Below the pieces are notes generated by a model. It was not told the DNA's origin. It was given only the letters and a program-made list of their open reading frames with translations, and did no database searches. Positions 17,801 through 24,029 of a stretch of 64,000 bases of DNA are shown here, piece after piece (within the stretch, counting starts at the first letter, position 1; every line of letters begins with the position of its first letter). Both the position numbers and the translations under genes were made by a program. Source of the DNA: Phytophthora colocasiae (lineage: Eukaryota; Oomycota; Peronosporomycetes; Peronosporales; Peronosporaceae); the NCBI GenBank assembly GCA_018806915.1, contig JAGKQI010000090.1:310001-374000 (forward strand), given 5' to 3'.

Positions 17801-20511
17801 GCGAGTCGAAGACGAAGACGACACAGATCTTGGACGGCGCACAGGGGAAAGTGCTCGTCATTGACGAGGCTTACAACCTGAACGACGATCAATACGGAAA
17901 GCAAGTGCTTGATGTACTGGTCGAGAAGGTGCAAGGCACTGAAAATGACGACTTGGCTGTGCTTCTCATTGGCTACGAAGACGAAATGCTAGAGATGTTA
18001 CGGACGCAGAATCCAGGACTAATGAGGCGATTCCCTCCGCAGTACGCTTTCCACTTTGAAGATTACACGGATCACGAACTTCTGGATATTCTCGAATGGA
18101 ATTGCACGAAGAGAAGTGTGACGTGTCCATATGTAGTCGCCGAAGCGTTACTGAAGCAGTTAGCTCTTCAGAAGACCCAACCAAACTTTGGCAACGCTGG
18201 AGCAGTGGAACAACTACTGAAAAGCGCGATGGGGAAGGCTATGAATCGTCCAATGGTGAACGGTATGACGGTCTTGGCTTTAGAAGACGTCGATGGCGAA
18301 GGCGGGTCTGATGAAGACAAGGATCCAATCAAATTGTTGGATAAACTCTACCGCATGGACGAGATTAAAGAGCAATTGATCCAGCTACGCAATGAAATGA
18401 TCGTTGCAGACCGCGAAGGCTCAGGTTTGCCGAAAGTCGGCCACTTTGTATTCCGCGGATCTCCAGGCACTGGTAAAACCACCGTCGCTCGAGTCATGGC
18501 ACAGATTCTTCATGGTATGGGTGTGTTGGCAACCACTAAACTTGTTGAGACATCAGGCTTGGAACTCACAGCCGAGTACGTTGGCCAAACGAAGGAGAAG
18601 GTGAATGAAAAGCTGGGTGAAGCGAAGGGTGGGCTGCTGTTTATCGATGAAGCATACGAGTTGGGGAAGGGGAAGTTCGGAGAAGAAGCCATGACGACGC
18701 TGGTCGCTGCAATGACTAGCCCGTCGTACGTTGGAATGGTCATTATCATCGCTGGCTACCCAAAGGATATGGATCAGATGCTCGATCGCAACGTTGGACT
18801 GAAGAGCCGATTCACAAAATTCATCGACTTTCCTGACTGGGAAGCGCAAGACGCGGTGGTGTTCTTGAGTGAGAAGGCAGAGGCGGAGGGTTTTGAGGTC
18901 GAAAGCGAGGCGGTGCAGTCATTGCAGAACACGTTCGTGGAGCTCAAGAAGCTGGCCAACTTTGCCAATGGACGAGATGCCGTTCGAGTGTGGGAAGAGC
19001 TGTTGCGATGTCGATCCCAACGAGTGGTGAAGGAACCGGAATTAGAGCGAACGATCACTGAAGATGATGCTGATAAAGCTGGACAAGTGATTATCGTTGC
19101 ACGTCGAGGTGGAGGAATGCCTGGGAAGGAAGTACCGACAGATGAAGACCCCATGAAGCTGCTCGATGAACTTTATCGTATGGATCAGATCCGAGCTCAA
19201 CTTACTCGTTTGAAGACGGAGATGATCGTCGCAGAGCGTGAAGGCTCCAAACGCCCTGAGATTGGCCACTTTGTCTTCCGCGGCTCTCCTGGTACAGGGA
19301 AAACGACTGTGGCACGTGTGATGGCTCATATTCTCTACGCTATGGGCGCGTTAGCAACGACGAAGCTGGTGGAGACCTCAGGCTTGGATCTAACTGGAGA
19401 ATATATAGGCCAAACGAAAACGAAAGTGACAGACAAGCTGGTAGAAGCTAAGGGTGGATTGCTATTCATTGACGAAGCTTATGAGCTCGGTAAGGGACAT
19501 TTTGGTGAAGAAGCGATGACAACATTGGTGGCTGCAATGACTGATCCTGCGTATGCTGGGATGGTTATCGTCATTGCTGGCTATCCACATGAAATGGACA
19601 CAATGCTCCGGCGCAACTCCGGTTTAAAAAGCCGCTTCACTCGCTACATCAATTTTCCGGATTGGGAGGCAGAAGACGGCGTGGCTTTCCTTAAGGCAAA
19701 GACTGCGAAGGAGGAGATTCGGCTAGAAGACGGAGCGGAAAAGCTGCTGCTGAAGACATTTACAGCGCTCAAGAAGCTCGACGGCTTTGGCAATGGACGA
19801 GATGCTGTCCAATTGTGGAAGGAGTTGCTGCAGTCTCGTGCACAACGTGTTTTCCACTCGGATGAAGAAGTGCGAACTATAACGAGGAAGGATACAGCTA
19901 TGGCAGGAAAGACTATCCTTGATGCCCGTCGTCCGCCGACTGGTACAAAGCCCGCACAGTCACCGACGTCCAATGACGAGTCGATGTTTATGGCGCAAGA
20001 TCAACAGGTATCAGCAAGGGAGGATCCTATTCAAGAAGAGGAAGAATTGTCACTTGAAGAAGAGCTGAAGGAAACATCAGAAGAGAAAGAAGATGTTGAA
20101 GAGAATTCCAAGGACAAAAAAGAAGAAGATGCTGTGGAGAAGAAGGCCAACGAAGTGAGAGACCCTGGCGTAGCGGATGAAGACTGGGAAGAGCTCGAGC
20201 GTGCAAAAGAAGCTCATGCGGCACATCTCGAGTCTCTAAAACGTGCTAAGGAAGAGTACGCGGCTCACCTCGAGGCATTGAAACACGCCCGGGAGCAGAA
20301 GAAGATTGAAGAAGAAAGACGTCGAGCTGCTGCGATTAAAGAAAAGCTGGAGGAAGAGAAGCGTCGTGCTGCGGCCATTCAGGAGAAGATTCGTCGGATC
20401 TGTCCGTGTCCTGCAGGCTTCAACTGGTACAAGTGTAGCGGTGGCTGGCGTTGTGGTGGAGGCAGCCACTTTGTGTCGGACGCACAACTGAACAGCCACT
20501 TTACGCGCTGA
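8839..20511 (+). CDS. giant ZNFX1-like helicase fused to four CbbX-type AAA+ modules
   Basis: An uninterrupted 3,890-residue protein. Residues ~1-55 are RGG/GRG-rich, typical of RNA binding. A UPF1-like superfamily 1 helicase follows: Walker A GPPGTGKS at ~636, motif II-like VEEAS at ~1297, DRFQGDEAD at ~1518, and SRAR near ~1550. Between Walker A and motif II lies a large insert with Cys/His repeats (~895-1110) and an acidic stretch. After the helicase come repeated Cys/His units (CGH-type, ~1600-2170) as in NFX1-type zinc-finger proteins. Four AAA+ modules follow, with Walker A at ~2685, ~2946, ~3207 and ~3482, each with a Walker B IDEAY. Modules 3 and 4 are a recent-looking tandem duplicate. 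The C-terminus has a charged coiled coil and a Cys/Gly-rich tail. In animals, ZNFX1 acts in RNA-based immunity and small-RNA inheritance; a role in oomycete RNA silencing is inference. Confidence 0.9.
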   Translation: MVGVSDGQGRGGRSFQGGRGRGPGGTGNWNQGGGRGRGRSSQSADSGRGRRTEGRSNGPSLPPNPSSMQFIRTLKKCPNNRLKQQIEQLEKNWLSCWQDIGHLHFDAVKTLLSALARLPFSVSIAPPSLSAISQAVSKLLKQIVGKGGDDEDFDGNDDTLESVELVERVVTRLLKFTWNVKRGEVKDALDDMIAVADSSLNVRLKTHRPVRGRLIALLSEIEKPWSIKVKTREETETDGKLVVQDWRHPSVAWLADFKNFQPAVLPKLQLRNSNEGRVYDSSEEYFTTIVKLWIGMTFVEGNNALLPRCTVKVADKVCDQPLWPFPGKQSSMNCKNAQCRRNSTFVCANRQHSKGLCDGCASEYQKRLRGPPSKYSSTHIYDGYIAQVKYDGTMTIEQVASRKPPLNPIHWRTTKRLSSPNLIGIVRLPSREASLQTCDEIYWAEIIFQGKSFDEYKAREHGRLSLRLLQYLDEPGNAMLTHNPAVGDAVAIIDCQTFVPEFVPVLKALEMQRQMPVPFQEGALLNLSQHNSFGSRREPDEDNHRFEEDSDYDYDSKYDDEMYPTTDISRVTTRELIRKVIQLSLLDPIVDIRRDGGLRNELETRLLRLVDSATLDPGQLRSFTESLMYPVHCTQGPPGTGKSYLGVVVVRALLIVRDLWKRKNTDVGDPPILVLSYKNHAIDEFLLDLLRSEPTLDHAPRLRQSFAHYANNGFKKLIRIGGGCNEPELEPYRERNAAFSDPRVRKASKRIEECQDQREQWHKFRDCFSPIFEAQASVAGGTKALTTDEWKIVQIAVPVAASAVATLQKLSDMNDDKSLDDDKEEKPATDSAVAETEAASPLHAVATVLTKRPSLTNSDIARLYEGIKHYDSAIDPLEVLYRWMSGFFPLPACMYPESCSKVCCDKSSFCEEHSCKFTSDGEQFCLGEVALKRSFCQVHLCSADKCKSYRVTQGQSYCEDHACFVCLVRNEQAELATDEPPRNTCERHPLCWALDGMCTEVAEIDKSYCKAHIEELFCKWKSAEGESCEEIAISGQYCGSHHAEMLAEAARAAQKSTGKCHALTKKGKPCKGKPLPASNFCVNHAAHNLFPAAPIAALTLPKFEVQDETKKAADQEEATDSPQDDQPPQLDLGAVQDDDVWSLNSDVEDFEDAILYDNEDEVEESEHLQHMRDVYEVGDDEIDDEPEEEEEIQDEEKAPWAAPDQQLVRSSEWHWDMTLEQRWNALFSVLDLWNDVNSSLQKAFGNHIGDLKTELQREILRANSRVYEGKSVIGGTITGCVARLEAIRTTNPFAILVEEASEVMEPLLVSCFSSSTRKLEMIGDHMQLQPSVMGRIDFERVNKINISMFERLISAPHGNEVPSSVLSIQRRMRKSICDLTRNFYDDITEIVDHAVCGTKVIGGAKRKPGALPLLDACEGGGREVPGLLPHIFFWSHSGRQERASVGLSRVNKQEADMACKLVKYLTHCGIPAKSIAVLTPYKGQLMLMRKILMNTHGLTIMPKGGGPLSPSCTVSTVDRFQGDEADIVIISLVIDGKSRTQFVKLQNRMIVALSRARLGMYVVGNVEYFGEATPHWQKTLKLLEKDAESDNFKPIGCATYAGVQIGPSLPICCPEHRTSYTLAKGERDLQLGFCKVVCSVKLVCSHECGLNCHWPNVDRHNKKCSEDVESPCSHHPRVLKCSSVTGSQGISITEALKKYQCDVQVDVSLRCGHSQKMTCFSHIEIEAKRKPWPVCTKKAITPYLYPECKHLLTCTCSKFDRYSMGLAPPCTEQVEYTPPCQHTVALSCHDRRDYMTKKRTFVCKERVKVTLPRCGHETVVSCPTAEALKQWSGEPCMTPDLVKEGKQYGPKDYFCKRSVKFQRLCGHSETVRCERAFELAQNPSRCQEPVVVSNPECGHDCSTTCYEAKQLSDKVGRTFGILRGKPFDPLETVHQGDPSNYLNLRLGLQCNEEVTYVGICGHKQKLKCSEARHVSYVCEEQVVKELPVCGHVVRLPCHLSASLSAWQPWQVQSPQIQLLHEDSVVEDTLPVPGSPPTALKSILTTCTVPVRFRQTSSCGHDLEVKCCDAFKFLMGKGTPGPCEVQTQKQLNCGHEVVMKCSDAVDSVVCQESVEKCCWNFATCGSSVAVPCTVAADTVQCATETEWLCSEGHSFPLRLCSRGLPSDCPSCSRARLDTEMKTTERVLSDKKLSLWVPEETRFLPQMTGVTHITMSLESKRDFLIRKLKLLRRFKDGLTGTEWANPLFFPVEIPVFVALSRKLQNQHIDNFEMKDFGSLQNFNGIEVYEATQENLNRLVSDGKAVVLFGFLYTAKYLTNPVDIPKNKGTKGKKVREWVTRQVSHGYDALYREVKAGKKGGSWIVWHPHTLFPVHRVEITDTNREDIVKYLPEKTQVHQQDLKISFKKTAGITKYEKESIPVSSVVSEETIDRLRLLCASVSPLYEKLNVWYPWDGKTFSTGASEVIPQKMEKTLSSKLSFVPKDFAGSTQQSKTPFGGIKYLQNLQSQEKLKEDGDLFLALELLAVRKLDTSETRLKLEGYATRVSQEEGYAHPLVIVAVARLAARVSKTQSSGVQRKLLKMFASLYPEASEIWLDATEAALIKTVTSHTNTGDAVVSGSSVKDKWESVKSQYGCRSEAMEELLKLVGLKKVKQAAVNLFKTAMALQKMSPAQRKKNSMVFNYCFLGNPGTGKTTVARLFAKVLKDSKIRPTNTFVECTAQKLKDEGAKGFRSKVDQATGGVLFIDEAYELDPDKDFNGKPVVAELLTASEDKRGEISIILAGYEDDIQKKLYAYNDGLKSRFEEVMFEDFDAQDLEVIWDGMAEDRGWKYEKAIAKVAMRRLAKSAGRKGFGNARAVRKLFEGAVKEAMAREDFDGELTFQTVDLLGERPSMNPKLTAVLKEVEEKTGWHKIKKEMKNLVRISDENYERELKGQEPVEIFFNRIFLGNPGTGKTTCAQYYGRLLKALHFLSNGEVVKKTAGDFIGSHVGESKTKTTQILDGAQGKVLVIDEAYNLNDDQYGKQVLDVLVEKVQGTENDDLAVLLIGYEDEMLEMLRTQNPGLMRRFPPQYAFHFEDYTDHELLDILEWNCTKRSVTCPYVVAEALLKQLALQKTQPNFGNAGAVEQLLKSAMGKAMNRPMVNGMTVLALEDVDGEGGSDEDKDPIKLLDKLYRMDEIKEQLIQLRNEMIVADREGSGLPKVGHFVFRGSPGTGKTTVARVMAQILHGMGVLATTKLVETSGLELTAEYVGQTKEKVNEKLGEAKGGLLFIDEAYELGKGKFGEEAMTTLVAAMTSPSYVGMVIIIAGYPKDMDQMLDRNVGLKSRFTKFIDFPDWEAQDAVVFLSEKAEAEGFEVESEAVQSLQNTFVELKKLANFANGRDAVRVWEELLRCRSQRVVKEPELERTITEDDADKAGQVIIVARRGGGMPGKEVPTDEDPMKLLDELYRMDQIRAQLTRLKTEMIVAEREGSKRPEIGHFVFRGSPGTGKTTVARVMAHILYAMGALATTKLVETSGLDLTGEYIGQTKTKVTDKLVEAKGGLLFIDEAYELGKGHFGEEAMTTLVAAMTDPAYAGMVIVIAGYPHEMDTMLRRNSGLKSRFTRYINFPDWEAEDGVAFLKAKTAKEEIRLEDGAEKLLLKTFTALKKLDGFGNGRDAVQLWKELLQSRAQRVFHSDEEVRTITRKDTAMAGKTILDARRPPTGTKPAQSPTSNDESMFMAQDQQVSAREDPIQEEEELSLEEELKETSEEKEDVEENSKDKKEEDAVEKKANEVRDPGVADEDWEELERAKEAHAAHLESLKRAKEEYAAHLEALKHAREQKKIEEERRRAAAIKEKLEEEKRRAAAIQEKIRRICPCPAGFNWYKCSGGWRCGGGSHFVSDAQLNSHFTR

Positions 20512-21689
20512 AGTGTGATCTGTTTAGTGGTCATTTGAGTACAAATTTAAGGTCAGTAGTTGACAGATTATTAATCACTCATTCCGTTATGGTTGTGTTA
20601 GTGAAGTTTTGAGTGTGCTTACCAGGCGAACCCAAGTTTTTCGTTGATATACAAAGGTTAGTCATTCTGCGTTCCATCCAAGTCAATCGTACTACCATCC
20701 GCCTGTAATAAGAGTTACTTCTCCCTCCCAACAGCCATCTGCTATCGGACGACGTGATCGGCAACACGCCACAAGAGAGAACGAACTTCTTCTGTAAAGA
20801 TAAATCCCGATACGGTTTACTACCACAATGCAAGTGACTATGCAGAGGTTGGACAGCAAAGTGGACGATGGCACGTGCTGAAAAGACCCTCCAACTGAAG
20901 CGACTTCGACGGAGAAAAGATTTTAGGACAAAACATTGACACTAGCCAAGGACGTGGCCAACCTCGGGGCCACTTCCTCCAAGCCAACAAGTCGGACCTG
21001 AATCTTCTCATGATGTACTGGTCGGAATCTAAAGTCCTCCAGCACCGCATCCACGCCATAGTCGTTTTCAAAACACAATATTGGGCGTCAAGAATGGTCG
21101 TGATCTCCCGGCAGGGGTGGTGTGTCTACATCTTTGATCCTTTCAAATCGTTCCGGAAAACTCTGAAAACTCCACCACCATGGAGTTGAATCGAAGGGGT
21201 CACCCGGTGGAGCGCGTAGGCTACGCGCTCCACCGGGTGACCCCTTCGGCTACGCCGTAGCGTCTTCTCAAGACGCTGCACCTCAGCTGAGAACATGTTC
21301 GCCAATTAGAGCAACCTTACCATCATCACGGAAAACATGTTGCGTCAGTCGTTGTCCTGTGTTGATGGCACGCTGCCCATCGGTCGACAACTGGAGGTTC
21401 AAACTTGTGTGCACTTCCAATGGAGTAACGAGGAGAGTCTTTTCCGTTCAGCGCTTACTACGAAGCGGATATGCCGACACCGTTGCTCGAGCTATGGAGC
21501 AACCTAGGAGATGCATCTATCGTCCTAGATGGCACGCTCGGTATCAACTAGGTAGATCATATTCAACTTGGATAAGCCAACAGCTGCCATTGTATTCTGC
21601 ATTATGAGTACCATCAAGGAAAGCGTTATTCGAGATAAGCGCGACTTCGAGGAGAAATTGTGCACACGTCCGTTGCTACATGTGTAGGC
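20512..21689. other. intergenic with a possible decayed coding fragment
   Basis: No intact gene. On the minus strand about 20900-21080 one frame reads ~55 coherent codons (…GVDAVLEDFRFRPVHH…) before a stop. It may be a remnant of a lost gene, but I recognise no family. The palindrome at 21193-21247 lies in this stretch. Confidence 0.35.
21193..21247. repeat. 55-bp perfect palindrome followed by two small hairpins
   Basis: Two perfect 27-base arms are separated by a single G. They are GC-rich, starting GAAGGGGTCACCCGG and ending CCGGGTGACCCCTTC. Immediately downstream are GCTACGCCGTAGC (about 21250-21262) and AGCGTCTT-CTC-AAGACGCT (about 21259-21277), which partly overlap, giving a chain of three foldbacks. 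A Helitron-like 3' end, a terminator-like structure or a foldback remnant are all possible. Confidence 0.8.
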
Positions 21690-22227
21690 CTAAGCAGAGC
21701 CGGATCCAGTGGTCGTAGTAGTAGTAATAGGCCCAGTCGACGACTTCTTATCGAAGAGCAGCTTGTAAGCTCCATACATGGCCAACGCACCTCCAGTAAC
21801 ACCCAGCGTGACCTTGACAAACTTGCGGAAACGAGGCCACGATTTGGGGTTCTTCTTGGCCGCCTCAGCAACCATCACTGACACTTTCCCCAGCGCTTCG
21901 TCATTTAATTTGGCTCCTTCCTTAGCAGACGCAGCGATCGCGATGGCTCGCTTAGCAGCAGCCTAATCACCGCTCTTAACTGCTGCCATGGCCATTTTGT
22001 CCACCTTATTCATTGCCTCTCATGTGTACCATGAACGTTTCAGCGGCTTTCGCAACGTTGTCCTTGTTCACAGCAGCATCCGCGCGAAGACGCCGACTCA
22101 AAAGGAATTCGTCTTCGCCGTCGTCGACTATCTCGAATCCTTTGGCGAAATTCTCGGCCTCGACGAAGCTCAGGGAGCAGGCTATAACGGTGGCCACTAG
22201 CAGAGTGAAGAGGGCGGTGAAGCGCAT
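21690..22227 (-). pseudogene. RxLR-type effector pseudogene
   Basis: The 22227 start opens with a hydrophobic signal peptide (about residues 1-24) and an RxLR motif, Arg45-Arg-Leu-Arg48. No clear dEER follows. The frame ends at 22006 (73 residues). A one-base frame change near there leads into the next frame, which reads on through a TAG stop near 21964 and then through an open stretch with a hydrophobic segment and a Lys/Ser/Thr-rich tail, ending at 21690. Two lesions (frameshift and stop) therefore separate the secretion part from the C-terminal domain. A core promoter at 22255-22270 is intact, so a short truncated peptide could still be made. RxLR proteins are secreted and enter host cells; this one looks inactive. 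Confidence 0.75.
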
Positions 22228-22254
22228 TGTTGGGGTCTTTCTAGTGAGTGTTTA

Positions 22255-22270
22255 GGAAATTCGTGAATGA
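22255..22270 (-). promoter_or_regulatory. Inr+FPR core promoter of the RxLR pseudogene
   Basis: On the minus strand GTCATTCACGAATTTC fits the oomycete core promoter pattern about 28 bases before the start codon at 22227. Confidence 0.6.
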
Positions 22271-22515
22271 CTCGTAGAAGTCTAACATATCAACAAACTG
22301 TTTCGTGGTAGAATAGTAGCATGAGCGCAGAACCGATATCCGAGCAGAGCCCAAGATCTTCGTGTACTGTACGCCATCTGCCAGGGACCCTATCAAAAGC
22401 GAAGAGTGTTCATTACAAAGCGATACGTTCATTGCGAATGGTCTTGTCGTGGTAAGGCACGAAGCTCTCTTGCCAAGAGTCTTGGTGCAGGGATGCACCA
22501 GCACGTAACGAGTGA

Positions 22516-22632
22516 CACAGACATCCGGAACACGTCAACAGCATAACCACATAATCTGTTGCGTCAACAGTAGCGCAACATAATCTGTCGCGTCAACAGC
22601 AACACCGCACAAGCAACGAGGATGGGAATGCC
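22516..22632 (+). repeat. fragment of the fold-back element family
   Basis: The words ATCCGGAACACGTCAACAGC, CCACATAATCT and GCAACGAGGATGGGAA match 59170-59275, inside the right arm of the fold-back element at 58779-59384, in the same orientation. Confidence 0.65.
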
Positions 22633-22675
22633 ATCAAAGTATTACATGTAGTGAAGAAGTAGAAAGGAAATTGAA

Positions 22676-22835
22676 GTTGATTAACTAGTTGCTACTACTG
22701 CCCTTGGCTATTGAATTGTGACTGTTTGAATGGGATATTGAATGCTAATTATTTCTTGAAAGTAAGGACTCGAACCTACGCCGAGTGCATAGCTTGGTGG
22801 TACAGTACCAGTAGTACAGTGTACGTGAACGTACC
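22676..22835 (-). repeat. tRNA-derived SINE copy
   Basis: Read on the minus strand this copy has a tRNA-like head with a B-box GGTTCGAGTCC (22766-22777) and an AAGCTATGCACTCGGCG segment. It then has a tail containing TTAGCATTCAATATCCCATT and TTAATCAACTTCAATTTCC. Head and tail match the copy at 57062-57290. The SINE call rests on the Pol III B-box plus a shared non-tRNA body. Confidence 0.7.
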
Positions 22836-23017
22836 GTAGTAATAAATAGGTGACAACTGCGCTTGCCACTGATTGAGCATCCAGCTGTAAAAAAGCGATA
22901 CTTTAGTAAAGTAACTTTACGAATACTTGTTGTGTTTCAGTCTCGTAAAGCATGGGAACAAAGCAACCCCACTGTCCATTTTGAATTCCACCACAAGAAG
23001 CTGAAGAGCCCAATTGA

Positions 23018-23965
23018 ATGAGTGCTGCGCTTTTTCATCCCCCACGTGACTACAACACACAGTTTCACCTGACTACTCTTGTCCAAGATCACCCACTAGA
23101 GCCCATAATAGATGGCAAAGACACCACACAAGTGTTTGCTTCTACAAACGAAGGTGTCCAAGCCTCCGAACCTTTTGGGACCGTATATGCTGCTGCGTCA
23201 CAGAGAAGGAGAATCGCCAGCTCTCCCACTAAAATATCGGATCGAGAAGGACAGTATGCGTTGATTGAGAGACTCGTCAAGGCCGGAGGATGTATAACCA
23301 ATAAACAACTCGCAGATGCTCAGAGACAATACGTCACCACGTTGCTGTTCCTGCTGCAGAAGGATATCCAAGAGCTTCACGCCCAGGTGCAGACGCTGAA
23401 AGAGCAGTATCAGCACACAGTCGGCTTAGGAAATATGCTCCAGCATGTTGTGACCGACTACTTCCGCCTAGTACGCTATGGATATGCTACGGGCAATTTG
23501 CTGGGTTTCCTGAGAGAAGTGTCAGCTCCAGATGTGATGTTCAACACTGAATACGGCCCAGAGGCCATTGACCAGCACTGGTGTTTGTCGCAGTGGTTCG
23601 GCAATGTGGAAGTGGAGGTTGAGAGCTTCCAGAAGAGCTCGTGTCACTCTCTGGTCGTCGCCACAATCACCACAATCACGATCACCCGAGAGACTCTACG
23701 CAATGTGTTTCCACATCTGCGCACAACCGACAACAGTGATCACAACTGCAAACTAGTGGGGAAACTTCTGAATCAACGACTTGCGATGCGCGGGTCAACG
23801 TGTTTCGACTGGGATCGTTCGAGCTGCTGTCTAACGCGAGTATTGACTCAAAATGACATGTTGACGCCGATGTTAAATCTCTTAGGAAATCTGGAGGATG
23901 TAGCACGAGTTTTCAACAACGCGCTGATTTCGTCAGAGTTTGACTGGAGAAAGACAATTTGCTGA
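23018..23965 (+). CDS. oomycete bZIP-like protein with degenerate basic region
   Basis: A 315-residue protein. Residues ~95-135 form a heptad-like helix (QRQYVTTLLFLLQKDIQELH…VQTLKEQ) like an oomycete bZIP zipper. The part that should be the basic DNA-contact region has few Arg/Lys and no clear Asn/Cys signature. The C-terminal ~160 residues match, from memory, the domain that follows bZIPs in many Phytophthora proteins (…APDVMFNTEYGPEA…, TRETLRNVFPHLR, MRGSTCFDWD, DMLTPMLNLLGNLEDVARVF). It is intronless. The stop is 64 bases from the stop of the convergent Fic gene. It may act as a non-DNA-binding partner or may be decaying; this is inference. Confidence 0.65.
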   Translation: MSAALFHPPRDYNTQFHLTTLVQDHPLEPIIDGKDTTQVFASTNEGVQASEPFGTVYAAASQRRRIASSPTKISDREGQYALIERLVKAGGCITNKQLADAQRQYVTTLLFLLQKDIQELHAQVQTLKEQYQHTVGLGNMLQHVVTDYFRLVRYGYATGNLLGFLREVSAPDVMFNTEYGPEAIDQHWCLSQWFGNVEVEVESFQKSSCHSLVVATITTITITRETLRNVFPHLRTTDNSDHNCKLVGKLLNQRLAMRGSTCFDWDRSSCCLTRVLTQNDMLTPMLNLLGNLEDVARVFNNALISSEFDWRKTIC

Positions 23966-24029
23966 CAACACGACTTTATACAAAAGTTTTGATACGTTCT
24001 GTACAAGTTTCCTCCTTCCCCACTACAAC

